Shown: positions 22,262 to 34,436 of the stretch, piece by piece
Layout of the letters: each line of letters starts with the position of its first letter
Numbering within the stretch: the stretch's first letter is position 1
Assembly (NCBI GenBank): GCA_016271365.2
Contig: CM028132.1
Span: forward strand, 1,189,457,001-1,189,521,000
Direction: 5' to 3'
Length of the DNA stretch: 64,000 nucleotides
Origin: Neoceratodus forsteri
Lineage: Eukaryota > Chordata > Ceratodontiformes > Ceratodontidae
Position numbers and translations under genes: made by a program
Notes under the pieces: generated by a model
Databases searched by the model: none
Seen by the model: only the letters and a program-made list of their open reading frames with translations
Told to the model about the DNA's origin: nothing

Positions 22262-23710
22262 TTTATTTATTTATTTAAAATATTTGGCCAGGTGGGCACA
22301 CTGTGCCTTTGGCTCACTTCCATGTGTATCCTCGGGGAAGGTGAAAGGGATGCAAGCAGCTGATATGTGGCATAGGAAAATACAATAAATAAATACATAA
22401 AAAAGTAATATAACTGTGTAAACAGTAGTAATTTATAGGATCATTGTAGGTGGGAGGGGGAGGTACTAAAAATAGCAGTGGGTAGAAAGCCGGGGGCTGT
22501 ACATTTGAAAGCAATAATGAAATAGTACAGTTAGTTATGGAGTGCAAACACGAGAGCGGAAAATTACTGGGCACAACGGCATAAGCAGTACTTATACAGG
22601 GGGACTGAAACAAGCTGCCAACTGTCAGTGGTAATCAATGGACAGAACGAGGACAGGAAGAGGAGGAGGAGGAAGAAATTGAGAGGAGGATGACGGGGGG
22701 CATTGGATACTGGAAAGTTTGAGTAATGTGGTCATATAATGAGAGTTTCTGAGCAAAAGGGGATAAAGATGATTGACGGGAAATGGGGGAGATTAGACCA
22801 GAGGCGTGGTAGTCTGAAAGCAGCCTGGTCTGAGCAGATGGAAGGATGAAGGGGCGAGAGTCCTGGATTCTGAGGGACTAGGAAGATGGGAGTGAGCAAG
22901 TAAGCAGAGAAGCTCTAAAGAGGATGGAGGCTAGAGTATCTTCAAGTAGGAATTTGGGGACAGACTAGATGGACTGTTCAGATCTTTTTCTGCTCATCAC
23001 TTTTCTGTGTTTCTAATTGAGGTAGCAAGGAAGAGAATTAAACCAAAATTTGGCTGTAAGGAATGCACAGTGCGAGAGGTGGCAGTCCTCCAGGGAGGGG
23101 TGAGTGAGGAAAGTGCATAGGGAGAAGTGGTGGGTACGGGGTGGACAGCCAAGGGCAAAGCAGTCAAAGGAATTAAACAGCGGGTTCAGTCTGGCCTGCA
23201 TGAATTTCAGGACAGCACCATTCACCACATCCTCATAGTCAAACACAGGCAAAATAATGTTCCCCATGATCTCACGATGTGTGGGTAGTGGGATACAAAA
23301 TTTGTACTGGTGTAGTTCATCAAGCTTGGAGAAGAGTCTTGGTGGATGGTGTCCATGTGGTAGGAGGGGTCAAAGTGATTTTCCAGCCACTCCCCAAAAT
23401 ATTTAAAGGAGAAGACTTCCTCCAGTGGAGTGCTATCTAGGGGCACAAAAAAAAAAAAGACTGGAGTTTTGCCAGCTGCTGCCTGGTTCTGGTGGTCATA
23501 TGTGCCATCTTTTAACATTAAGAGTTGGCTGATGTAAAACTAGCTCTGGATGTTGTCAAAGTCCCTCTGGAGTTGAGCAGCCAAGTGGGGGTGATGGGTC
23601 CACAGGCAAAAAACACAGCTGTCTGCATAATTATGTGTGTTTGCTGGGACACAGGCTTTAGGTGGATTATTTAGAACAATTGAGAACAGGATGGGAAGAA
23701 AGACAGAACC
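22262..23710 (-). mobile_element. LINE copy (family with AAATA tail), minus strand
   Basis: On the minus strand, a decayed RT runs from a YADS block (YADD position) near 23,610. SFKYFGEWLENHF, IILPVFDYEDVV and PRTHHFSLCTFLTHPSLEDC, SHCAFLTAKFWFNSLP follow. A long purine-rich region and the 3' end GGCCAAATATTTTAAATAAATAAATAAAAT come after that. Frameshifts and stops are frequent. The same protein landmarks occur in four other copies between 23.8 and 34.4 kb. A small CR1 3' tail sits inside. Confidence 0.7.
22950..23013 (+). mobile_element. CR1 3'-terminal scrap
   Basis: GGGGACAGACTAGATGGACT, then TCTGCTCATCACTTTTCTGT and GTTTCTA match the 3' terminus of the CR1 copies in this window. It is embedded in an oppositely oriented LINE. 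Confidence 0.5.
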
Positions 23711-23829
23711 TTAAGGTTATAAAATAAAAATAAAAAAGAACCTGTCACCATAGTTGTAGTTCACTCCTGAATGTGCTGATTTATTTAAAATGCATCAAAT
23801 GTTACATACAGTACATCGTACATTCAGAG

Positions 23830-24613
23830 GTGTAATAGAAGTATCTCTCATCCTCTCTCTCCACTCCCTCCTCCCCCCACCCACTCTCTCAGATCAAATG
23901 ATGCCTGCACCTTGATAGTCCCTTGCCACTCCACCCTCATCGGTCAGACTGGTTTTGCCCATCATTTCTCTAAAATTGGGAATTCCCTGTCCCCTGAAAT
24001 ACGACACTCCTCCTCCAACTACTCCCTTACCTCTGCCCTATACAATTACCTTTCCCTCAGCTGTTCCTGCTTTAACCCACCTTAATACCTATCTCCAGTT
24101 TCTGCCTTCCTACCATGACCCACCCCCCCGGCAGGGTTGTCAACATCCTGAAGGGGGAATCAGGAAATGGCTACCCCTTCTCTTCATATTCAGTTCTTGC
24201 CTCTCCCCTCTCTTCTCCACCTGCCCTTCTGGGTCACCAGTGTGCACAACCTAACCCCATCCTTTTTACTGCAACAGCACTTGCGTACTACCGCGAGCCT
24301 GCTCCTGGTACACTCATGCACTATACATGGTTCTATCACATTATTACTGTCTTGTATGTTTATATGTTCTTTTGTATGATTTTGGATATGTATTGTAAAT
24401 TACCCAATGTTCCGATACTGTTTATTGTACAATAACTTGTGTTCCAACTGTTACACAATCTTACAGTGGTGTATTGTTTGTACTACCCACATTCTGTTGT
24501 AACTGATTATCCTTCACAACCCTATGTAACCCCTCCCCTCAGGTCGCACCGTGAGACGAGCAACTTGGTTGTTCAGTGTGCCCTCCTGGTGAAACATTTC
24601 AATAAATAAATAA
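23830..24613 (+). mobile_element. LINE 3' end (same AAATA-tailed family), plus strand
   Basis: It begins in the ORF2 C-terminus (SNDACTLIVP, HHFSKIGNSLSPEIRHSS) and continues through a pyrimidine-rich 3' UTR holding one CATCCTGAAGGGG unit. It ends CCTCCTGGTGAAACATTTCAATAAATAAATAAATA. The end matches the complementary 3' ends of the minus-strand copies. Strongly 5'-truncated. Confidence 0.7.
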
Positions 24614-25715
24614 ATAGAAGAATGATGACATAATTCAGTCAGAGGAGACTAGTGGTTTTCCATAAAAGGACATTCACACACCTTATCCAGGATAATTGAT
24701 TTATCATAGCAGTTTAAACTGAAATTATTTTTAAGGAAAGGCACACTGAGCTGGAGTTCTTTACCAGGTATGATTTGGGGGTGGGGTAGGTGGGGAGGAC
24801 AGAAGTGCAGTACAAAAATGCAAGGGTGGTACACTAAATTTAGCACAAATAATGCAACAGTTACAAATACACAGGTGGAAAAGAATGTGTTTGTTCTTAG
24901 ACAGAACAACCATTAGTATCTTCTGACCATTTCCAAACATAATTTGTTGTGATATTTTATAATGCTTGGAATTATGTTTTGAAAGCATTAACATTTGAAC
25001 AGGTAATCATAGAAACATAGATCTTTAATGTAAGCTTGGAGTCTGATCAAGATGTATAATGATACAGTTTTCCTGTGTCGCTACATGTAGTATATAATAT
25101 GTTATTAGAAATAGCAGGATTTAAAAAATTTAGTAAACTAGTTTATGTATTTTTATATTGATGTATGGCAACTGTAGCAATATGTTCTTGATACATCAAC
25201 TAAGCTAACTGCAAAATTTCATTAAAAAAAATTATGTTTCTAACCCTAATAGTTCAAAATGTAACCAGTTTTATAGAAATTATCTTTTAAAAGGTCCAAC
25301 TGGAACTGCTGGGGCTAGAAACTTAATTTTGTTTAAAATGAAAGCTTGGAGTCCAGCTGTTAAGAGCTAGCTCTGTCGATGTTGTTTTCATGTATGAACA
25401 TTATTGTATATGTATTGATACCATTTAAATCTGCTTTTTTATAATATTATCAATACAGTTTTTTTAGTTGTAAAAAGGCACAAGTACATTGTGTCAATAC
25501 TATATTTTTGTATTGCTACCTAAGCTTACATGATGGTTTAAATATTTTTTTTTTATAAAAATATTTTTTTGACTTTTTCTGAATTTCGGTAGTACTACAC
25601 ATTATTTAATAAATAGCTAGCTATGTAGTTTTCAATTTAATTTCCATTTATCTAACAATCTTTACCGCTTTGCAAACATGTCAGTCTCCCCCCTCTAAGC
25701 AGTACCAATTCTTCC
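24614..25715. other. Unassigned AT-rich sequence
   Basis: Very AT-rich, with many T- and A-runs. Open frames are short and of low complexity. No element ends recognised. Confidence 0.45.
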
Positions 25716-25719
25716 TTGC

Positions 25720-26350
25720 TTTTGCGAAAGTGTCAGAGAACAGTAAATATTACAGCAACACGAAACAGAACATAATGTAATAAGTTCCTTGAAAACAGTA
25801 ATAAGCAGAACAATAACATAAAGTAGAGAGACTAACCATACACATGGTTAGTAACAACAAGTGGGCTATGAAGTCTCAGAGTACTTAACAAGAGGAAGAG
25901 ATCGAGGGGGTTACAGCAGTAGGGTGAGGGTGAAAGGGGAAAGAGAGTGGTGGGAGGAACAAATGATTAGTGACAGGCATGAGAAGGGGAAGCGTGTTCC
26001 AGGAGTAAAAATTCAAGTTAGAAGAGGGAGGAAGAGGAGCAGATAGAGAGGGGAGGCAGTTCCAGAGGTGGGGGATGCAAGAGGAGAAGGCAGACTGCCC
26101 AGCAGAGGTTTTGCAGTGGGGGGATATAAAAGCATGTTTATTAGCTGAGCTGAGGAAGTAAGCGGAGGTGGGGGGGAGAGATGATAGAGTTGGGAGGAGA
26201 GTAGTACTTGGCAATGGAAGTGGAATAGTGAGAGCAGCATCAGTCCTGAAGAGAAAGAAGAAAAGCGGTTGGTTGAGGGAGAGTGGTGGTTGTGGGGAAG
26301 TCAACTGAGGGTGAACTGATAGGAGTACAAAAGGGGTTCAGTTTGGCCAG
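25720..26350 (-). mobile_element. LINE 3' fragment, minus strand
   Basis: The minus-strand frame has HCKTSAGQSAFSSCIPHLWNCLPS, which aligns with the ORF2 C-terminus of the 30.6-34.4 kb copy (THCSTSIGQEAFSCCFFPKLWNSLSP). The upstream RT is missing. The pyrimidine-rich composition matches the same family. Confidence 0.6.
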
Positions 26351-26354
26351 GACT

Positions 26355-27450
26355 GGGTGAATTCTCCCACCCTCTATTCCAGCATGTTTTTTTCTTCTCC
26401 TCAGTCTCTTCTGAGACCACCCTCTCTGTCTTACTCTCTTATAATCCTTCAAAGGGGTACAGCCTTGATGGCTTCGATTCTAATCTCCTTCTCTCTGGAC
26501 TGGCCATTGCTGCCCCCCTTCCTCCCTTTTCAATCTTTCCAACTAGGGTCCGTCTGCCAGTCCTGGGAGCAGGCTAAAGTTCTTCTCCTCCACAAAAGGG
26601 ATCGCTCTTCCTCCCCAGGTAATTACTAGTCCATCTCTCGCCTGTCTGCCATGGCTAAGGTGCAAGAAAACTTGTTCTCTCTCTCAGCTATCCACCAATC
26701 TTGACTCCTCTTCTGTCTTATCCCCTTTCCAGTCTGGATTTTGCAGACACCATTCCACCATCCCCTCCCTCCTCCAGATCACCGACTCCATGCCGAATAG
26801 CATGCACCTGGATCTGTTCAGTGCAGCCATATTCATAAGCCTAGCAAAGCCTTCAGTACTGTGGTCTACCACCTTAGGTCCTGTGGGTCTATCCTACTTG
26901 GCAGTCAAGTGGTCCAGCTCCTATCTCTTGGAACAGCGACTAGCAAGTCACCAACATACCCTGCCTTCAAGACTCTGTATGGCAGCATATTTGAAGAGGA
27001 CCATACTACAAATACTTAGGCATGTTGCTGGACCAAAATTTATGCTTTTCTACCCACACTGACACTATGCATAAAAAACACCACAAGCTTGGTGTGCTGT
27101 ACCACAACAAATCCTGCCTTCCTCTCCAGATCCAATGTAAAATCATTCTCATTATGATCTTGCCAGTGTTTGACTACACGGATATAGTCTACATTGCTGC
27201 CCCAAAGTCTACACTTGCCAGCTCGGACCTCTTTTTTTCATTCTTTTGCCACATCACTCTTTGTGCTCCTTCTCTCACCTATCACTGCTCTCTCTGTGTG
27301 TAAATCTCTCCCTTCCTTAGAGGTACAGTGCCTCTCACACTGCTCCTCCTTCCTGGACAAATATTAACTTGCCACTGTTCCTACTATCCGCTCCAATCTC
27401 CTTAACTCTGCCTTCTCATTCTCCTACTCCTTCCAGTCATTCGGCGCTCA
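26355..27450 (+). mobile_element. LINE RT fragment, plus strand, first part
   Basis: Plus-strand frames carry VLLLHKRDRSSSPGNY (the usual 'P.hK.G....P.NYRPIS' fingers block), then the FSTV.., WTKIYAFL.. and LPVFDYTDIVY segments and PSLTYHCSLC. There are several stops and shifts. It is the same family as the neighbours, and it appears to continue beyond a 1.26-kb insertion. Confidence 0.6.
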
Positions 27451-27479
27451 GGGGTTCAGTTGTTATTTGTAGAGTAAGA

Positions 27480-28745
27480 CTAAAACTTCCATGAGTTGAA
27501 ATCTGGAAGTCATTCCAATTTTTTGGAAGTCCAAATACTTTCTGCATCCAATGTTTTGGATGTCAGTATTCTAGGAAGGACCAATTTATGGATGTTAATG
27601 CAAATACTGGGCCTATGCATGAATGTGTGGAGTGCCTACACACTCCATATCTGTGGAGCATAGCCACCCCGCACCCTTTGCATCTTCCATGCAGGATGCA
27701 CAATAGGGGCATGCATCCCATACCCACCCGATCCCTTGGCCGCGTGGACAGTAACATGCCAGGAGAGGGCGAGGGGGCATGCCTGCACCAGGCATAATTC
27801 ACAAAGGCATGTAATGCAGCTTGCAGGGGGCATAGTGGTGTGCAGGGTATGGTAACTGGGACCCTGCCATAATCCACTCTGTACCCCCATGGACTGCACC
27901 TGCCGGTTGCAGCAGGACCGGGTAATGACCCGTTGTGCCACCCCAGCCAACTAGGCAGATGGGGAAGGCTTGGGCAGCAGATCATGTGAGTGCCTGTACC
28001 TGTCATCGGAGTGCCCTGTGGTGCCATTCATCCCCCCAACACAGGCCTGCCTTGCTCAGTTACCCTCAATCAACCCCCCCACACATGGAAGCCCCGTCTT
28101 GAGGCTTCCCAACACTACCCCCTCACACACACACACATATATGGGAGCTTTTTCCCCAATATGGCACTGCATCCCTCCCCTCCCAAACATATGGCTTCCC
28201 CATCCCTGTTAGTGCCAATCAACCTTCCCCGAACACAGGTGTGCCCCGACCCCGGCGGTGCCAACTTCTCCCCCACAACATGTATGCTCAGTGCCCTCAT
28301 GGAACACAAGTCCTCCTCCCCCTGCACACCTGGTGGTGCACCGGCTACACATACCCAATCCCTGACCCCGGTACCCCAGCACAGTCATTAGTGGACAGTG
28401 GTCCCCCAACCCCTTTGTGGCACCGACAACATCCCCTCTCCCCTGTACCTGCCTGCTGGTGCTGTGGCTATTGCTGGCGAGTGCCGCAGCCCTCCACACA
28501 CCTCCTTAGCTGCCTGCTGTCCAGAGTGGAGTATGCACCTCTGGTGTGTATTTCCCACCTGTTTGTGCATAGTGCCCAATAGTAATAAAATACATTTTTT
28601 TTTCAGAAAAATCCATCATTTCTGACATCCATGTCTGCAATTCTGGAAGTCTTCTGATTGTTTTGGTTTAAATGTGGAAGTCAGTGACTTCCTTCCCTTT
28701 ATTTTGGAAGTTTCTGCCTTATTTTTGGAAGTCGGATACCCTCAG
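27480..28745. repeat. Unclassified 1.26-kb insertion with TGGAAGTC-rich ends
   Basis: This block separates two parts of a LINE copy. Its left end carries two, and its right end four to five, copies of TGGAAGTC-like motifs beside T-runs. GGATGTCAG and GACATCCAT are near-mirror phrases inside the ends. The middle (about 27,600-28,540) is GC- and C-rich with many short proline-rich frames on both strands, none convincing. No TIR or target duplication could be fixed. Confidence 0.4.
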
Positions 28746-29035
28746 AAAGGAGTTAACTGTACCCCTGCTGGTGCTCATTCCTTTCATATCTCTCGCTGTA
28801 ACTCTGTAGCAAGCCAGCCTGCTTTTTCTGCCTTCCAACACTATGGAACAACCTCTGTCTCACCAACTGTCTCTCATCCTCCCTGTACTCTCTCAAACAA
28901 CTTTTATTGGCACACTTCTCAAATGCAGCACCGGTAACTAGCCATCATCTCTTCCCAGTCTGTTAAAACAACCAGTGCTCTGTTTACCCCCTTCCTTATT
29001 ACCAGTTCACCACTCAACCTGTTGTATAATTTGAA
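28746..29035 (+). mobile_element. LINE fragment, plus strand, second part
   Basis: The sequence resumes with the ORF2 C-terminal region (SFHISRCNSVASQPAFSAFQ and TMEQPLSH-like in the adjoining frame), then LSNNFYWHTS. This matches the family's ORF end. It is the likely continuation of the copy cut at about 27,450. Confidence 0.45.
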
Positions 29036-29104
29036 ACTCAGTTTATGCCACCACTATTTTTACATTATCTTGCCATATATAGGCTGCATGCACCTGTACG
29101 TGGA

Positions 29105-29245
29105 AACATAGAAACATAGACTTTGACGGCAGAGAAGGACTGCTTGGCCCACCCAGTCTGCCCATTTCCCTACCTAATGGATAAGCTGTAGATCCTAGTT
29201 AACCAACAGCCTACTTCTTCCTACCCCCACCTGTAGTGTTCATCC
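29105..29245 (-). mobile_element. CR1 3'-terminal fragment
   Basis: CATAGAAACATAGACTTTGA, CGGCAGAGAAGGACTGCTTGG and CCCACCCAGTCTGCCC form the reverse complement of the CR1 3' end, with the 8-bp terminal repeat TTTCTATG. The same terminus ends the CR1 copies at 7.7, 41.6 and 44.8 kb. Confidence 0.75.
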
Positions 29246-30324
29246 TTACTACCACCATAGCCTACTGCATAGCAGGTTGAATTCGTATCTGCTATATTTA
29301 GCGCAGTTCAACCTACTGCACCTATTCACATCCAGTAGAATTAGCGCTTTGGGTTTACCCATATACGGTAAATACCATGGGTCTTTCAGCTATCTCCCAC
29401 TCCCAACCACATAATTCTCTGTCCACAAAGGTAATTAGCTTAACAGAGTAGCTGTGAGGATAAGATATTATTAACTGATTTAAAAAAACGAAAATGCCCG
29501 GAGTCCTTGACTTTGTCTCACCTCTTACCAATGCGTACCAAGTGCCAACTCACAACCTGATGTCTACCCTTGCTAATAGTATACAGTTTACAGTCAGTGC
29601 TGCCACTTACTTTCTCAGAAACCACCGAGCTCTATGGTGTGATGCACCTTACAGGCTTAGTGGGTTCAAGTCTCGCTGTTAGCAGTTCAGCTGGGGAGGC
29701 GGGGACAGTTGGAGAGTGGTGGGCAAAGAGAATCGATGTGAGGCAGGGGACAGCTAACAGTGTCAGGATTGCAGGCACTAATGAGGAGTGGAGCACAGAG
29801 CCTGGGCAGATGAAACTTCTGTCCTTCCTTCCACGAGTGAGTGACCCCAGGTGGCACCCCTCATTACATGCAGCCACACCGCCTAATCACATGACTGCCA
29901 CTTTGTATTAAAGGGACTGCTGCACTGCTAAGCGCACTCCTATGGTTTCTGACAGAGGGGGCAGCTTGCAGGTCTGTCACCAACAAAGACGCACCTCATT
30001 ATCAGCTCTGCTGCAATTGGGAAGGCTGTGTGTGACTTTCAACTGTAGTTGGTTACAGGTTACCATAGTACTGGCACACTTGACTTGCTGTCTGATGGTA
30101 ATTTTCGCTGTCCAGTTATTTTTGCTGATATTTCTCAGTAGTGAAAATGGCGAAAATAAACGGAACGTGAATATAACTTTCTATACAGTATTTACATTCA
30201 CACTTTCAACATTATTTTTTGTTTTTCTGTAATTTATTACTTGTACCTTTCTTTTATTGTTCATATACATGCACCTGTAGTCATTATATTTTGTTATAGA
30301 AAATATGTGACTGTGTATCATTAA
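29246..30324. other. Unassigned sequence
   Basis: Contains a loose inverted pair (GCAGGTTGAA / TTCAACCTACTGC) near 29,271-29,318 and short open frames without known motifs. Confidence 0.4.
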
Positions 30325-30623
30325 ATTTTTTTATACACCCGAGGTGTGTGATGACCCATGAACCTCAAGAGTGAAGTTTGAGAGGTTTATGTGGTCATCA
30401 CACACTAAGTGTGTAAAAAAAAAAAAAAAAAAATAAAAAAACCTTCATAAGCACACAGTTGCTTATGTTTTCTTTATATTAACTGGTGAAAGGACATAAC
30501 CACAAAAATCAAGTTTCCCAACAGGAAAGTGATGTGCTTAACACTCCAAATGCCGTAATAACTGGGTATGATGTCATACTTGGTTATTCTGGCATTTTAT
30601 CACACTGATAATCAGTGTGATAA
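30325..30623. repeat. Hairpin cluster, left part
   Basis: Three stem-loops lie here. One, 30325-30419, has ~42-bp imperfect arms sharing GTGTGATGACC and AACCTC. A second, 30548-30597, has ~25-bp arms (AAATGCC..AATAAC...GTATGA). A third, 30597-30623, has 13-bp arms (TTATCACACTGAT) around one base. The last is related to the ATCACACT...AGTGTGAT hairpins found just beyond the LINE that follows, so the cluster was probably one unit before that LINE inserted. Confidence 0.65.
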
Positions 30624-30627
30624 ATAA

Positions 30628-33600
30628 TTATTTTATTTTATTTGGAAAATGCTTCACCAGGAAAGACAACATGAGCTGTAAACACTCATTTCAGAAGCAT
30701 CGGGGAGGTTACAAGAATTGGGAGAACAGACAAACACATAGCAATAACAGAGTAATACAAGTACAGTTACTAAAACAAAACAGTGTAGTACAGTTACAGA
30801 GCAGAAATAACCCAGACCAACTGGCCAGGAAAAAACAAAACCATGTTCGGATATAACATACGTTGCAACAGCCCAAGAGCAGGTGATCCAGTAGGGTAAA
30901 GGTTAGAGGATGGATAACACATTTGAAAAGCTAGAAGTAGTAGGCTGAGCACATGATTCAAAGTGCTATTGAATACCCAAGGGAGGGCAGTTATAAGACA
31001 AGTGGGGAAGTGGACAGGCGAGGGGTAGAAGGTGGGGGATGGAAGAGGGAGAGAGAGGGACAGCCAAGATCTAACACCTTCAGGATGCTGAAAACTTTGC
31101 AAGGGGGACAGGACCAGGCAGAAAGGGAGGGGAGAGAAAGGGAGTGGGGAGGTAGAGAAGAGAGGGGCATAGGAATGGGAGGGGAGGAGAGGGATAGGGA
31201 AGTAGGGAGGTGGGTGGGCGATGGATTGGAAAGTGGAGGGAAAGGGAGAGAGGAAAAAGAGAGAGAGAAGCAATCTATACCCCTTCAGGATGCAGAGAAC
31301 CATGCTGGGGGCAGGATTAGAAAGTGGGGGAAAAGGAAGAGAGGTAGAAAAGAGGGAGCCAGGATCTATAGCCCTTCAGGATGACAGAGAATTCTGCAAG
31401 GGGGATGGGGCTGGGGAGAGAAGTGTGGCAGGGAGAAAGAGTGGAATGTGGCGGGTGACCGGAGGGGAGGGGAGGAGAGGGATAAGGAATAGGGAGGCTG
31501 AAGAAAATAGGGGCAAACTAGGAATGGAAAAAGGGAGAGCATCAGTTGGGGGGGTAGTGGGGGGAAGGACAGCAGTAGAGTGTCGAAATAGCACAGTAGG
31601 TTGTAGATGGTAGTAGAGAGTCAAAAATGGCACAGTAGGTTGTGGTAGGTGTGGAGGACAGGGGCTATAATAGGTGGTAGCATGTGAGGAAGTAATCAGA
31701 GGAAGGGTTCAGTTAGCAGACAGGAGGTAAGTCAGGGATAGAGGAGTAGGGGATAGTGCGCAAGGGTGGGGAGGGTTGTGAAGTGGGGCTAGTAACAAGT
31801 ATAGTTAGGAGAATAGAAATAAAGTAGAGCTAAAGGATAATGCACCAGGGTTGAGAGGGTTGAAGGGGGGCTAAGAACAAGTGCAGTTACAGGAATAGAA
31901 ATTATGAAGGGCTAAAGAGATTGAAAATGGGGAAGAGGAAAGTCTGATTGGAGGTGACAGTGAGTTCCAAAGCTTTGGGAAGAAGCAGCAGGAGAAAGCT
32001 TCCTGGCCTATGGAGGTAGAGCAATGAGTAATAGCTAGAGTGCATGCATCAGTGGATCTGAGAGGGTAGGAGGAGGAGGGAGGTGGAGCAGAGAGTAAGG
32101 AGAAGAGGTAAGAGGGGAAGAGTCCCAAACCAGAATTCAGAAGTGAACTTGGCACAGTGAGAGAGACACCTGCACTCAAGGGAGGGGAAAGCTAGAGAAT
32201 GATACAAGGTACAGTGATGTGTGCGGGAAGGGGAATCAAGAGCAAAGTGACAGAAAGCATTGACGAGAGTATCCAGCCTGGTAAGGGAAGACTTAGGAGC
32301 AGCACTGTAGACTATGTTGCAGTAGTCAAAAATAGGGAGTATCCATTTCTGAACAAGATCACGCCTAACTGGTAGTGGTAAGGAACTACTGTTCCTGTAA
32401 AGGGCACCGAGCTTGGGGCACAGTTTTTTCAGGATGGCGTCGATACGTACAGAAAAGTTAAGGTGTTGGTCAAGCCAGATACCCAGGTATTTGAAAGAGG
32501 CGGTGTCCTCTAGTGTTGCCCCATCAAGGATGTGGAAGGAAGGAAGGGGGGAGCAGCCTAGAGAGTCTCTGCCTAGTGCCAAAGGTCATGGAGACTGTCT
32601 TCTTGGTTTGGAGGAAGAGTTGTTGAGAGCTTAGCCAGCATTGAACATTATTAAAGTCAAGCTGTAGTCTGGAAGTCACATCGGCGGGAGATTGGCCAGA
32701 GGCGAACAAGACCATGTCATCAGCATAAATATGGATAGAGGATGAGGAGCATACTGACGGTAGGTCGTTTAGAAAAATTGAGAGTAAGAGTGGGCCAAGT
32801 AAGGAGCCTTGAGGCACACCAGTAGAGATGGGAAGTGGAGGGGACGTAGAGTCAGCTGTTTTTAACAGATCGAGTTCTACCTACTAGGTAGGCTCCGAAC
32901 AAGTTGCAGACAGACAGAGACAAGCCAGCTGATGAGAGAGTTTTGAGGAGGAGGGAGTGGGAGACTGTGTTGAAAGCCTTGGCAAGGTCGACAAAGATAG
33001 CAGAAGTAATGTGACCGCTAGCCATGGCAGAATGGATAGAATCAGTGAGTCTAAGTAGGGAAGTGGTTGTGGAGTGATTCTTCTGAAAACCAGGTCAGAA
33101 GGGAGTAAAGAAGGAGTTGTCGTCAAGAAAGGAGGAGAGTTGGGAGAGAACAAGGTGTTCCCGAAGTTTAGCCAGGGTGGGTAGAAGTGAGATGGGGCAA
33201 TAATTTCCAGGAGATGAGTGATCACCTCCCTTTGGTAGGGGGAGAACTGTAACATGTTTCCAGGCTTCAAGGATAGTCGCAGTGTCGAAAGACAGATTGA
33301 GATCATCAGTGAGAGGGAGGGAAATTGCAGGAGCAGATAGGTATAGCAGCTTAAGGTCAAGGCCATTGGGGGAGCTGCCCTTAGTTGGATTGCTAGAGAG
33401 CAGTGCCTTTAAGGTGTCGTTGGGAGAGATGGGTGAAAATGCAAAACTCTTTGCTAATTGGTGATGTTGGGAGGAATCACGAGGGAGGAAGAGGTAGGGT
33501 GGGGTGGGGGGGAGGCTAATAGGATGGAGGCGCAGGAAGTAAGTAGGAATTGAATTCCACCGCTACTGTAGGATGACTGGCAATGAATTGGTTGTTTATT

Positions 33601-34366
33601 CTGAGCAGCGAGGATGGAGGTTTAGTTTGGGGAGAGAAAAGTGAGTGAACTACTTTCCAAAACTTTGATGGGTTGTTTATGTTAGTAATTAAGGTGGACT
33701 GGAAATGTTTTGCTTTGGCCAGGTGGATGGCTTTAGTACAGGCATTTTGGAGTGTCTGGTAGATAGCATAATCATGAGGGAGTTTGGAGGATTTGTGGGT
33801 TTCCCATGCTTTATCACATACTTGTTGACAGCCCAGGAGTTCAGGGGTTATCCAGGGAAGGTGACTACCACACACTCTTAACTTGCTTCAGGGGAGAATG
33901 TTTGTTCCAGACGCTGATGAAATTATCTTTGAAATAAGCCAGGGCGTGATCAATAGTTTTGGCTGAGGAAATAGGGTCCCAGTCAATGTGAGTTAAGTCA
34001 TGATGTAGAGGGGCAAGATCTGATGTTTTGTAAGAGTGGATCATTAGTAGTTTGTGGTGTGCCTTAGGTCTGTGTACTTTCCTAACTATGTAGATCATAT
34101 GATGATCACTAAAAGTGTCTGGCAGTAGGCCTGACTGGATTACCCTGTAAGGATGGGAGGTGAGAGCCCAGTCTGTGTGAGTGTGGTTATGGGATTTGTG
34201 GTTTAGGTGAATAGGTTCTGTGATTAATTGGGACAGGTTAAGGACAGCTGTTTCAGTATGAGTCTCATCTAGGGTGAGTGAGAGCCAGTTCAGGTTTAGA
34301 TCCCCTAACAGGTAGAGCTCACCTGAGAAGGTAAGGGACCCAATAAAGGTGGTCACCAGTTATTAG
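30628..34366 (-). mobile_element. Long LINE copy (AAATA-tailed family)
   Basis: This is the most complete member of the family. On the minus strand, the endonuclease C-terminus comes first (GDLNLNW, TDWALTSHPYR, SDHHMIYIV). Then comes a linker with WITPELLGCQQ and AIHLAKAKHFQSTL, then RT pieces: PGNY near the fingers, AIFVDLAKAFNTV, MPQGSLLGPLLLSIFLNDLP, YADDMVLFAS, SFKYLGIWLDQHLNF, WILPIFDYCNIVYSAAP and PKLWNSLSP. The 3' UTR is long and purine-rich, with tripled internal units. It ends CCTGGTGAAGCATTTTCCAA then AATAAAATAAAAT. Several frameshifts make it non-functional. It belongs to the CR1/L2/Jockey superfamily; the exact clade is uncertain. Confidence 0.8.
31060..31420. repeat. Tandem units in LINE 3' UTR
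   Basis: Three units begin CCTTCAGGATG(C)..GA.AA...TGC, near 31,077, 31,281 and 31,374, followed by G-rich stretches (GGGGGACAGG and similar). The plus-strand sibling at 24.1 kb has a single equivalent unit, so this is an expansion within the 3' UTR. Confidence 0.5.
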
Positions 34367-34436
34367 ATTGCTTTATACAGTAAGGGTGAGATGATATGCC
34401 ATTCTTTATTTCATCATAACACCACCACCATGGGAT

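Noticed and set aside
27563..28625. Several frames of 70-150 codons on both strands
   Set aside because: C-rich composition and mutual overlap; no recognisable protein.
30794..31633. Frames of 130-170 codons rich in Pro/Ser or Arg/Gly
   Set aside because: They are shadows of a purine-rich LINE 3' UTR with tandem units.
32884..33366. 160-codon minus-strand frame
   Set aside because: It runs out of frame with the LINE RT; the RT motifs (AKAFNTV, PGNY) lie in another frame of the same stretch.
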